This document shows, piece after piece, positions 25,819 to 33,809 of a stretch of 64,000 nt of DNA (the stretch's first letter is position 1; each line of letters starts with the position of its first letter). This DNA is from an uncultured Clostridia bacterium (GTDB lineage Bacteria > Bacillota > Clostridia > Peptostreptococcales > Anaerovoracaceae). Under the pieces are notes generated by a model that made no database searches, was not told the DNA's origin, and saw only the letters and a program-made list of their open reading frames with translations. Where the stretch lies: NCBI GenBank assembly GCA_934281605.1, contig CAKQXD010000009.1, positions 35,636 to 99,635 of the forward strand. The letters run 5' to 3'. The position numbers were made by a program, and so were the translations under genes.

Positions 25819-28716
25819 TCATTTCTCCTTCTTGTTTTGTTTTGCCCGCGCTTTTATCATTAGTACTTCTATTCCAGTATGGGTGCGTCGGGCAATATAT
25901 CCATTGTCAGAAAGATAATTGAGTACATCTTTCTTTTGAAACGGGACTCCACTTTCCGCAATAACATCTACAATCAGGTCATCAAAGCTGTCATAAATAT
26001 TTTCTTTTTTGACCATCGCACCAACAACCGTATTCCTATTATATCCGCCATGCATCAGATAGTAGCGTTTGCTGTGAAAAGCCACATAATGCTCCAGAAG
26101 GTATGGCGTCCACGGATGAGAAGCTTCTGGGAAGATTCCAAAGTCTGTTATTTCCGGCAGAGCAAGATAGCTTCCCGTACAGAAGCGACCTAAGGCCTTG
26201 TCAGTCTCTTTTACCTGAAAGCTCACATCGTCTCTGGAAACAAACTGTTCCTGGCTGACTCTGGCAGCATTCTGGTATAAAGAATCAAAGTATATTGTCG
26301 AGCCCATGCTCTCCGCAAATGCAAGAAGCTCCGAAAGTGTGAAGCTTTCCTGTTCTTCGCCATATGCGGCAAAAACATCGCTCATGGACAATTCCTTATC
26401 CTTGCCGCTGATAATATTCCCAGTAAAAGAGAATCTATCTCCCAGCTTATACTTGAGTTCATCCCTCCATCCGATCACAGAGAACATTGCGTTTCTCTCG
26501 TAGATGTACGGATACTTTCCCTTTATTGCGTCATAGAGCTCATTTCCACTGATAAAAGAATGTCTCTTAATCTCTTCATTGATGAGAGCCAGTATATTAT
26601 CGAGTTCTTCCTCCGTCACAGAGAACGAATCCGCATGGAAGTACTCTCCCTTGCTGTTTCGCACGAATTCACCATTTGTACCTAAAAGTGTCCTGATGCG
26701 GTCGGAAGGTATATGGGAAAGTGCCTTGCAAAGATCATCCACTTCCATAGGCAAGCCATGTTCTTTAAGGCAGATGCGGACATCATCTATAGGATTAACC
26801 GATGACTGCTTCTCGTTTGACAGGTAGCTCCTTGCCATGAAGTACTTGTCTCTAGCCATGTATGTGATATAAGCTTTCAGCATTTCCGCGTCATAAATGT
26901 TCTGATCAAGAAAATCCTCCGAGAATTCTTTGAAAAGGGCCTCATAATATACTACAGTCTTTCCTTCTTCAAAGTTTTTGTCGAGAAAGTCAAACAGCCT
27001 ATTCCGCAATTCCGCGCTTAACATCGTTTCTGGAGCATAGACACGCCCCTCGTGTTCTATGCCGCATTGACTGATTATCTTCTTAACTTCACCAGGCTCC
27101 TGCTCCAACGCATACCCGTTGATTTCCTCAAAGTAGCGACGGAATTTTTTCATTTCAATGGATGAACCCAAGCGGTATCCACGTGGAAAGTTTTGTATAA
27201 GCACAGTTTCGTAAGGCTCTACATCCACTTGAACAGAATCTTTCTCAGGCATGGTATTCATTCTTTTCACAGAAGAGGCTTTGTCCGGCACCGTCCAGTC
27301 TTCTCCCAGATACGCCATCAGCTTTGTGATGGCTGCGCGGAACCGATTGTGCTGAACCTCATTTTTTTCAATAAACTCCATATCGCTAAAAAGAGCATCT
27401 GCTGTTTTTCTTGCTTCTTCCGCTATTGCACCAAGAAGGCTGACGGACTCAAGCATATGCTCCGCTGCGTACTTTTCTGCACCACGAATCGCAGAGACAT
27501 ATCCTCTGCATGACGCCTCTGCCATATGCTGATCATTCATCATCCATTGGTAGAATTCCTCTTTGTCATCCCGTTTATATTTTCTATCCGTTGCAGTTGT
27601 AGTTGGCTTATCATCAATATCATCGTCACCACGCTTGATATATGTGATTACGATATTCTCATAATCCACAGAGCACTGATCCAGCAGCCATTTGATAGCC
27701 CGCATAATATCAAGAGCACTGCGGTTTGCTTCGATATGGTAATTCCGCATGACTTTCTTCGGTGCAGCGAGCAACTCCGTGTGTGCGTCATCCACAAGCC
27801 ATACCTTTGTCCGTCCGCACTGGCTGTCCTTTCGAAGCTTTTTAAATGTATCCGGGTAATCATCTATCAGCTGCCTGCACAAATCTGCATAAAGTGTGCG
27901 CCATGATTTTTCCTGTATTTCGTTTCCAAAGTACGATAATGCCACCGGCTTGGTAAATGCCATATTGGGTATAGCCGTCAGATCCATTATCCTAACACCG
28001 ACTTGATCTTCCACCTGTTTCATTATCGCCGTGGAAGTTTCTCTGCTTTTCTCAAACAGCTTGTTTTCTTTTTCAATCGGCATCCGTACTTCTGCCGATG
28101 ACGCTCCATCCTGAGCGTACTGGATGAGATAATTCAGAGCAGAATTTATCCTTCCCATCTGCCTTTCATGCGTGAACTTAAATACCTTGTTTTGTTCAAT
28201 ATTGCTGCGGATCTTCTTAAAAACAGCAATATCTATATTCTCATAAAGAGATCTTTTCACGATTCTCGCTTTCTTCATCTGTTGTTCTATTTCCTGAAAC
28301 ACCATATACAACTCTGAAAGCTGTGCCGGTGAAACCCTTTTCGAAAACCAGGACATAAAAGCCGCTTCGCCATTATGTTTGTCATCAGCCATAAGCCTTG
28401 CCTCTTTCAATAACTCTTCGTATTTTTTGCGATCATTCTTGTACATGGAAACCATCTCTGTAAACAATTTCATTGCCGGTTTTGTTATCATCATTCCACG
28501 ATAAGCGGACTCCATGCTTGCCATCTGAAAAGAAATGCCACCTGTATTTCGATGAGTATCCTCTATTTCCATGCCCCTATTAATCACCATGCGCCTCAAG
28601 GCATCTGAGCAATCTTTCACAGCATCCCGTCGCGATACATCACCAGACACCGTCCAGAGATATGCATCCAGCAGAAACACTGCTTCATATTCTGTAAATG
28701 ATGCCCGTCTCGCCAT
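25819..28716 (-). CDS. Large conserved defence-associated protein of unknown function (965 aa)
   Basis: First intact gene of the island operon; GAGG precedes the ATG. The N-terminal about 100 residues (FTEYEAVFLLDAYLWTVSGD, then DALRRMVINRGMEIEDTHRN and GISFQMASMESAY) look like a compact DNA- or protein-recognition domain seen in other clostridial defence loci. Around residues 385-420, YQWMMNDQHMAEASCRGYVS resembles the helical SAM-like N-domain of tyrosine recombinases, but no catalytic R-H-R-Y set is apparent. The C-terminal third has repeated winged-helix-like segments (NELYDAIKGKYPYIYERNAM; FQKKDVLNYLSDNGYIARRT). No P-loop, nuclease or membrane motif is visible. Sitting four bases upstream of brxP, it probably acts in the BREX-like system as a DNA-recognition or specificity factor; this is inference. 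Confidence 0.8.
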   Translation of the reverse strand: MARRASFTEYEAVFLLDAYLWTVSGDVSRRDAVKDCSDALRRMVINRGMEIEDTHRNTGGISFQMASMESAYRGMMITKPAMKLFTEMVSMYKNDRKKYEELLKEARLMADDKHNGEAAFMSWFSKRVSPAQLSELYMVFQEIEQQMKKARIVKRSLYENIDIAVFKKIRSNIEQNKVFKFTHERQMGRINSALNYLIQYAQDGASSAEVRMPIEKENKLFEKSRETSTAIMKQVEDQVGVRIMDLTAIPNMAFTKPVALSYFGNEIQEKSWRTLYADLCRQLIDDYPDTFKKLRKDSQCGRTKVWLVDDAHTELLAAPKKVMRNYHIEANRSALDIMRAIKWLLDQCSVDYENIVITYIKRGDDDIDDKPTTTATDRKYKRDDKEEFYQWMMNDQHMAEASCRGYVSAIRGAEKYAAEHMLESVSLLGAIAEEARKTADALFSDMEFIEKNEVQHNRFRAAITKLMAYLGEDWTVPDKASSVKRMNTMPEKDSVQVDVEPYETVLIQNFPRGYRLGSSIEMKKFRRYFEEINGYALEQEPGEVKKIISQCGIEHEGRVYAPETMLSAELRNRLFDFLDKNFEEGKTVVYYEALFKEFSEDFLDQNIYDAEMLKAYITYMARDKYFMARSYLSNEKQSSVNPIDDVRICLKEHGLPMEVDDLCKALSHIPSDRIRTLLGTNGEFVRNSKGEYFHADSFSVTEEELDNILALINEEIKRHSFISGNELYDAIKGKYPYIYERNAMFSVIGWRDELKYKLGDRFSFTGNIISGKDKELSMSDVFAAYGEEQESFTLSELLAFAESMGSTIYFDSLYQNAARVSQEQFVSRDDVSFQVKETDKALGRFCTGSYLALPEITDFGIFPEASHPWTPYLLEHYVAFHSKRYYLMHGGYNRNTVVGAMVKKENIYDSFDDLIVDVIAESGVPFQKKDVLNYLSDNGYIARRTHTGIEVLMIKARAKQNKKEK

Positions 28717-28744
28717 CGCTAACCTCAGTCAATGCAATTGAAAG

Positions 28745-28975
28745 TTAGCAGAATAGTATTCTTTCCTCTTTCTCTAACAGCGAATCAATCGATACCGGCT
28801 GTAATGTTTTAAAACCCGTGTTTTCAAGATAACCGTTCTCCACCAGCATCTTAGTAATCACCTGCCCGACCTTTGTTTGTCACGGTAGTATTACTCCATA
28901 ATGCCACCCACGGATCTTTATTTTGAAACCCTTTAAGGTAGTTCTCCAAATCAATCTTATCAAATGTCGATCCTA
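28745..28975 (-). pseudogene. brxA-like (DUF1819) C-terminal remnant, frameshifted and cut by an IS
   Basis: The minus strand reads DLENYLKGFQNKDPWVALWS then TTVTNK; after a frameshift it continues VGQVITKMLVENGYLENTGF, then LQPVSIDSLLEKE, stopping at TAA 28745-28747. The pattern of an F..K....VA.WS..T..K segment followed by a V....KML.E.GYLE segment resembles the end of BrxA/DUF1819. The stop is 28 bases before the 965-aa gene, the position expected for the first gene of a BREX operon. The 5' part is lost at the IS end at 28976. The similarity is judged by eye only. Confidence 0.5.
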
Positions 28976-28981
28976 TGTCAA
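28953..28981 (-). promoter_or_regulatory. Possible hybrid promoter made by the IS end
   Basis: The outward-facing IS terminus supplies TTGACA (28981-28976). A 17-bp spacer then leads to AAGATT (28958-28953) within the brxA remnant. The -35 is perfect; the -10 is poor. It could drive the BREX-like operon. Confidence 0.3.
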
Positions 28982-29345
28982 GAAAAAGTACAAATTAAAT
29001 GTAACTAATTTCTCTTTTTTGTAATTGTTAACTCGTTAAGTTTGTTACATCCGTTTCCATTTTTTAGATATTGTTCCTCATATTCATTTGGAGATAAATA
29101 TCCACAATGACTATGAGTACGGACGGACTGTATTGTAGAATGTTTTAATATGTTCAAAAATTAGTTTATGTGCATGAATGTAGTTGAAAATTTTGAATCG
29201 ATTAATCCACTCTCGTTTCAGAAGAGCAAGGAACGATTCTATACAGGCGTTGTCCCATGGATAAGCTTTCTTGGAATGGCTGTGAATCATTTCAGCGGTT
29301 GCTTTGTGGAATGCCTCTGATATATATGATACCTAAAGGATGGGC
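28976..29345 (-). mobile_element. IS3-family insertion sequence remnant (3' part of transposase)
   Basis: The minus strand encodes the C-terminal end of an IS3-type DDE transposase: SEAFHKATAEMIHSHSKKAY, PWDNACIESFLALLKREWIN (the E is the last catalytic residue), FNYIHAHKLIFEHIKTFYNT. A +/-1 frameshift precedes HCGYLSPNEYEEQYLKNGNG, and the stop is at 29005-29007. The end TGTCAAGAAAAAGTACAA at 28976 looks like the IS terminus. The 5' two-thirds, orfA and the other end are absent, so it cannot move. Between 29346 and 29591 I see no gene. Confidence 0.75.
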
Positions 29346-29591
29346 CTGAGGATTATTTAATTTACACACATTATATCAACATAACCCAAACACCGATACT
29401 AATTCCAGCTATTTATTCAGATAATTGCCTTCTATCCGCGAATTTTTAACCATTGCCCTGTCGATACGGATCATTCACAGACGATTTTCTGTTTTTGCAT
29501 CAAAAAATCGCGATTTCCGAGCATTGGAAAAATTATCCCGTTCCACTAATAGAGATTTTAATTACTGCTATCTAAGCATAAGTTCGTTTGC

Positions 29592-29778
29592 TCGCGGCAT
29601 ACGGGCAGTTTGCCTTGAGCGGAGTGGTGCAGATTTCGGCGAAGCGAGCTGCAAAATCAGCTGGCGGACTATGCTGTTTGAGCACCTGCGGTGCGAGTTC
29701 ATAGGCCGCCCTGATTTTGGCAAGCAAGCCATAAAATCTGCCCGCGCACGCTCACAGCAAACTGCACGCATGCCGCGA
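29592..29778. repeat. 187-bp nested palindromic element, copy 2
   Basis: The outer arms TCGCGGCAT...GGGCAGTTTGC (29592-29613) and GCAAACTGC...ATGCCGCGA (29757-29778) pair with two mismatches. The inner stem is AAAATCAG-CT-GGCGGACTATG with CATAGGCCGCC-CTGATTTT, around a small stem GCACC-GCA-GGTGC. In the reverse orientation it aligns with copy 1 (6267-6452): same size, same loop bases, different but still paired stems. It lies at the prmA-side edge of the defence island. Confidence 0.75.
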
Positions 29779-29810
29779 GCGTACACATTTATCTTCCGCT
29801 ATCATTCTGC

Positions 29811-29840
29811 AAACAAAAAGATCACGCCATCCACGTGATC
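29811..29840 (-). terminator. Intrinsic terminator after prmA
   Basis: GATCACG / CGTGATC arms (29820-29826, 29834-29840), followed on the minus strand by TTTTTGTTT, 10 bases past the prmA stop. Confidence 0.75.
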
Positions 29841-29849
29841 CCTTCATCA

Positions 29850-30833
29850 TTACTCCGCCGGCACCGCCGCGATCGCGCACCATTCGCCGTCCTCTGCGAT
29901 TTCCACGATGCGGAATCCCGCCTCGCGGATGGCCGCAGACACCTTTTCTTCCTTCTCCACCAGGATACCGGATGAAATGAACACACCGTCTGCCGTCAGA
30001 TGCTTTCTGGCGTCCGCCGAAAGAAGCATCACCAGATCCGCCATCAGATTGGCCACGATCACATCTGCCATGAAATCCACGCCCTTGGTCAGATCGCCCT
30101 GAATCACCTTGACGGCGTCCTCCACATGGTTTTCCTCCACGTTCTCATGAGCCACACGTACCGCATCCTCGTCGATCTCGATACCCAGAATGTCCCGGCT
30201 GCCCAGCAGTGCGCCACAGATGGAGAGGATCCCCGATCCGCATCCCACGTCCAGGATCTTCTTTTCCTCCGGGTGATCTCCCAGGTATTTTTCCATCAGC
30301 TTCATGCAGAGAGAAGTCGTCTCGTGAGTACCCGTCCCGAAGGCCATGCCCGGGTCGATCTCAATGACCAGTTCATCTTCCTTTGGCGTATATTCTTCCC
30401 AGGTCGGCTTTACCACGATGCGATCCGTTACTTTAGTCGGCTTGAAGAACTCTTTCCACTTATCTTTCCAGTCACCATCGTCCACGATGTTCTCTGTGAC
30501 AGTCAGACTGCCGAGATCTGCCTGCTGTCCAAATTCGCCTGCCTGCTGACGTCTTTGCAGTGCCGAAATACCGCCCTTGACCATGACAGCCATCTGCTGT
30601 GCCTTGGGATCTGCCTCGTCGAAGTACAGAGAAATCACCGGTTCTCGATCCAGGTTTTCCTTGAGATCGTCCTCGATGTAGTCCCAGCCGTACTCGTGTT
30701 TTTTCTGCAAAATATCGTCCATGTCGTGGGGATCGTCGATGGACATCTCCGTGATACCCATGCCCAGCAGCAATGCCGTGATCTGCTCCACCCCCTGCTC
30801 GGACGCCTGTATTTTTAATTCAAGATAACGCAT
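29850..30833 (-). CDS. prmA: Ribosomal protein L11 methyltransferase PrmA
   Basis: Class I SAM methyltransferase that trimethylates ribosomal protein L11. The start is the ATG at 30833 after GGGAGG, although the open frame extends 79 codons into the MATE gene; this gives 327 aa. It begins MRYLELKIQASEQGVEQITA. Motif I is ILDVGCGSGILSI (about residue 198), the acidic loop LGIEIDEDAV follows, and VIVANLMADLV is the substrate-loop motif. prmA is the usual partner of dnaJ and rsmE in Firmicutes. Here a MATE gene separates it from dnaJ, and the defence island separates it from rsmE. Confidence 0.93.
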   Translation of the reverse strand: MRYLELKIQASEQGVEQITALLLGMGITEMSIDDPHDMDDILQKKHEYGWDYIEDDLKENLDREPVISLYFDEADPKAQQMAVMVKGGISALQRRQQAGEFGQQADLGSLTVTENIVDDGDWKDKWKEFFKPTKVTDRIVVKPTWEEYTPKEDELVIEIDPGMAFGTGTHETTSLCMKLMEKYLGDHPEEKKILDVGCGSGILSICGALLGSRDILGIEIDEDAVRVAHENVEENHVEDAVKVIQGDLTKGVDFMADVIVANLMADLVMLLSADARKHLTADGVFISSGILVEKEEKVSAAIREAGFRIVEIAEDGEWCAIAAVPAE

Positions 30834-30910
30834 AGTATCCTCCCGTATATTCTTATTATCAGCTTCTCCAAATTTTTTCTGCGCCTTCTGCAAAGTCCAC
30901 GCCCGCGCTC

Positions 30911-32314
30911 CTACCGTACAGCCGGATGTTTCCATTTTCCACCATGATATCTGATAAGAAAACATACCGATCTTACGACCCAATCGATGATCATGGCGAT
31001 CCATACGCCGAACACGCCCATGCCGAATACGGAACCCAGCAGATAGCCGGACAGAATCCGGAAGATCCACATGGATCCCACGCCGATGATCATAGTATAC
31101 ATGACGTCGCTGGCCGCACGCAACACGTTTGGAAGCGAGAAGGAAATCGGCCAGATGACAATAGCGCAGATGTTGTGGAACAGGATGATTTTACCTGCCA
31201 GATCGCCTGTCGCCTCCGAAAGTCCATATAAATTGATGATGACCGGGGTCAGCAATATGATAGCGATATCCACGATACCCATCAGCAGATAGACCCATTT
31301 GATCAGCTTTTTCCCGTAGTAGCGCACCTGTTCATAATCGCCGCTGCCCACGCACTGGCTGATGACGGAAACGATGCCGTATCCTACAGCCATGCCCGGC
31401 AGTACAGCGATCATAGCGACTGTATTAGCCACAGCATTGGCTGCGATAGCCGTTGTTCCGAAACCCGAAATCATGCTGAGAAGCAGCAGTTTGCCCAGCT
31501 GGAACATGCTGTTTTCGATACCGTTAGGAATACCGATCCGCAGGATATTTTTGATCAGCTTCCAGTTTGGACGGAACACGAACGGCTTGCTCAGATGCAC
31601 CGCCAGGTTCGGATTGCGCAGCGCCTTGATGACGATGAATGCCGCAACGATACGAGCCACCAGCGTCGGGATGGCCACGCCTTCTACACCACATCCGAAA
31701 CCGTATAATAAAATCGCATTTCCGCTGATATTGATCACGTTCATCAGCAATGAGATCTTCATGGCGATCTTGGAGTTTCCGATGCTCCGAAACAGCGCCG
31801 CCCCTGCATTGTACACAGCGATCAAAGGCACCGTCGCCACGACGATCTTGTAGTAAGTATTGCAGTAGGCCATGACCTGCGGATCCACGTCGCCGAACAC
31901 CAGCGGCAGCAGCCCCTTGCGGAACACGTACATCACTGCGATGATAATGAGAGAAAGAGCCGTGATGAACAGCAGCAGCTGATCTCCGGCTTTCCTGGCG
32001 TCTTCCTGCTTCTTCTGTCCCAGGAACTGGCCGACGACTACCGCGCCGCCTGTGGCCAGAGCCGTCATGATGGTGATCAGCAGCATCATGATGGAATCCA
32101 CCAGAGAGACGGCCGATACCGCCTCTTCTCCGACGCTTGCCACCATGAAGGAATCGGCGATCCCGATGGCGAACACCAGCAGCTGCTCGATAAACAGCGG
32201 CCACAGAAGACGGATCAGATATTTGTTGGTAAACATCCGCGCACCCACTTCTGTGCCTGCTTCGTTTTCCAGTTTTTCTATTGAGTTGTCGTCTTTTTTT
32301 CGTAACAGTTTCAT
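30911..32314 (-). CDS. MATE-family multidrug/toxin efflux protein (467 aa)
   Basis: Twelve-helix inner-membrane exporter of the MatE fold; two homologous halves are visible. The first helix region reads RLLWPLFIEQLLVFAIGIAD, and the second half repeats the pattern with GIPNGIENSMFQLGKLLLLS. MATE proteins expel cationic drugs or metabolites using Na+ or H+ gradients. It lies between dnaJ and prmA on the same strand, an unusual insertion in an otherwise conserved gene order. Three MATE genes occur in this window; this one is not adjacent to the other two. Substrate unknown. Confidence 0.88.
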   Translation of the reverse strand: MKLLRKKDDNSIEKLENEAGTEVGARMFTNKYLIRLLWPLFIEQLLVFAIGIADSFMVASVGEEAVSAVSLVDSIMMLLITIMTALATGGAVVVGQFLGQKKQEDARKAGDQLLLFITALSLIIIAVMYVFRKGLLPLVFGDVDPQVMAYCNTYYKIVVATVPLIAVYNAGAALFRSIGNSKIAMKISLLMNVINISGNAILLYGFGCGVEGVAIPTLVARIVAAFIVIKALRNPNLAVHLSKPFVFRPNWKLIKNILRIGIPNGIENSMFQLGKLLLLSMISGFGTTAIAANAVANTVAMIAVLPGMAVGYGIVSVISQCVGSGDYEQVRYYGKKLIKWVYLLMGIVDIAIILLTPVIINLYGLSEATGDLAGKIILFHNICAIVIWPISFSLPNVLRAASDVMYTMIIGVGSMWIFRILSGYLLGSVFGMGVFGVWIAMIIDWVVRSVCFLIRYHGGKWKHPAVR

Positions 32315-32452
32315 ATCAGTTCCATACTATTCTTGTTTTTCCTTGTCGTCAAGACTTCTTTCAAAGTTCTATTTTTCTGTCAATAATCAGCGGCCCGCCA
32401 AGCAGAAAGCACGCGCAGACCGTCCTGTAAACCGTCAGCATCCGCCTTTGCA

Positions 32453-32493
32453 GAAAAAAGAAAGAGCGCATATCCTGTTCGGATACACACTCT
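32453..32493 (-). terminator. Intrinsic terminator after dnaJ
   Basis: The minus strand forms AGAGTGTGTATCC-GAACA-GGATATGCGCTCT, 13 bp with G-U pairs, followed by TTCTTTTTTC. This ends the heat-shock operon before the MATE gene. Confidence 0.7.
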
Positions 32494-32522
32494 TGTTCTT
32501 CTATATTGTTCTGCCGCTTCCC

Positions 32523-33671
32523 TTAGGAGAAAAACTCCTTGAGAGAATCCAGAAAGCTGCTCTTCTTCTGGTAACAGTCGCCCGTCACCTTTTCTGCCAT
32601 GGCGGAAATCGCCTTTTTCTGCTTGGAGTTGAGCTTGGTCGGAACTTCCAGGTTGACCTTCACATACAGGTCGCCCTTCTGGTTGCTCCGCACGCTCTTG
32701 ATGCCCTTGCCCTTGAGACGGAATACTGTTCCCGGCTGAGTTCCGGATGGAACCTTGTAGGAAACCTTGCCTTCCAGAGTCGGGACCACGATATCGTCGC
32801 CCAGAGCTGCCTGGTCGAAGGTGATCGGAATCTCCAGCCACAGATCCTGGCCGCGCCGCTCAAACATCTTGTGAGGTTCCACGTTGATCACGATGTAAAG
32901 ATCGCCGTCCGGGCCTCCGTTGACGCCCGGTTCGCCCTGTCCCTTGATCGGAATGACAGAATCGTTGTCCACTCCGGCAGGGATGTTGACGGAAATGGTC
33001 ACGCTGTCTCTCGTCTTTCCGCTGCCGCCGCAGTCCTTGCACGGCGTTTCGTTGATCTCACCGGTTCCGTTACAGTCCGGACACGGAGATACGCTCTGGA
33101 ACGTTCCCAGCGGAGTTCTCTGCGCCGTACGCACTTCTCCGGTGCCGCCGCACTTCGGACACGACTTCTTGGACGTTCCCGGAGCCGCGCCACTGCCGCC
33201 ACAGGTCTTGCACTTTACATATTTATTGAGACGGATCTCCTTCTTCGTACCGAAAGCCGCCTCTTCAAAAGTGATCGTAACAGCCTTTTGCAGATCGTTG
33301 CCCTTTCTCGGACCGTTGTTGCGGCGATTTCTGCCGCCTCCGCCAAATCCGCTGAACGCTCCGCCGAACATATCAAAGATGTCTTCAAATCCGCCGAAGC
33401 CTCCGAAACCGCCAGCTCCGCCGCCACCGAATCCAGAGTTCGGATCGACGCCGGCATGACCGAACCGGTCGTACTTTTCCTTCTTTTCCGGATCAGAAAG
33501 CACCGCGTAAGCTTCGTTGATTTCCTTGAATTTTTCTTCAGCCTCCTTGTCTCCCGGGTTCTTATCCGGATGGTACTTCATCGCCATCTTGCGGAACGCC
33601 TTTTTGATATCGTTATCGCTGGCGCCCTTCTGCAGTCCCAGGACCTCGTAGTAATCTCTCTTATCTGCCAT
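32523..33671 (-). CDS. dnaJ: Chaperone co-factor DnaJ
   Basis: Hsp40 co-chaperone that loads substrates on DnaK and stimulates its ATPase. Full length (382 aa). The J domain is at 1-70 with HPD (MKYHPDKNPG). A Gly/Phe-rich linker follows (GFGGGGAGGFGGFGGFEDIF). Four zinc motifs of the CxxCxGxG type lie at about 140-205 (CKTCGGSG, CPKCGGTG, CPDCNGTG, CKDCGGSG), then the two C-terminal substrate-binding domains. It is the last gene of the hrcA-grpE-dnaK-dnaJ operon, about 140 bases after dnaK with a processing-type hairpin between. Confidence 0.97.
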   Translation of the reverse strand: MADKRDYYEVLGLQKGASDNDIKKAFRKMAMKYHPDKNPGDKEAEEKFKEINEAYAVLSDPEKKEKYDRFGHAGVDPNSGFGGGGAGGFGGFGGFEDIFDMFGGAFSGFGGGGRNRRNNGPRKGNDLQKAVTITFEEAAFGTKKEIRLNKYVKCKTCGGSGAAPGTSKKSCPKCGGTGEVRTAQRTPLGTFQSVSPCPDCNGTGEINETPCKDCGGSGKTRDSVTISVNIPAGVDNDSVIPIKGQGEPGVNGGPDGDLYIVINVEPHKMFERRGQDLWLEIPITFDQAALGDDIVVPTLEGKVSYKVPSGTQPGTVFRLKGKGIKSVRSNQKGDLYVKVNLEVPTKLNSKQKKAISAMAEKVTGDCYQKKSSFLDSLKEFFS

Positions 33672-33713
33672 CTAAACTATCCTCTAAATTATACTTCTCA
33701 CTAACACACGATA

Positions 33714-33758
33714 ATCCGGTGCACGAGAGATACTGAACCGTATCCTCGCACACCGGAT
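33714..33758 (-). other. Hairpin between dnaK and dnaJ
   Basis: ATCCGGTG...CACCGGAT outer arms with an inner GATAC/GTATC pair give a long imperfect stem. There is no T-run after it, so it is more likely an mRNA-stabilising or processing structure than a terminator. Confidence 0.5.
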
Positions 33759-33809
33759 CAACCGGTTTACTACACCTTAAGCACTTTCAACAAGTTTTAC
33801 TGCCTGTTT

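Noticed and set aside
28976..29345. A functional IS element
   Set aside because: Only the 3' part of the transposase remains, with a frameshift and one end; it cannot be active by itself.
29425..29838. A 137-codon frame before prmA
   Set aside because: It runs through the second palindromic element and the prmA terminator, with no ribosome site or known domain.
32052..33704. A 550-codon open frame opposite dnaJ and the end of a MATE gene
   Set aside because: It spans two real genes and a terminator on the other strand; the translation is Arg/Ser/Ala-rich without domains.
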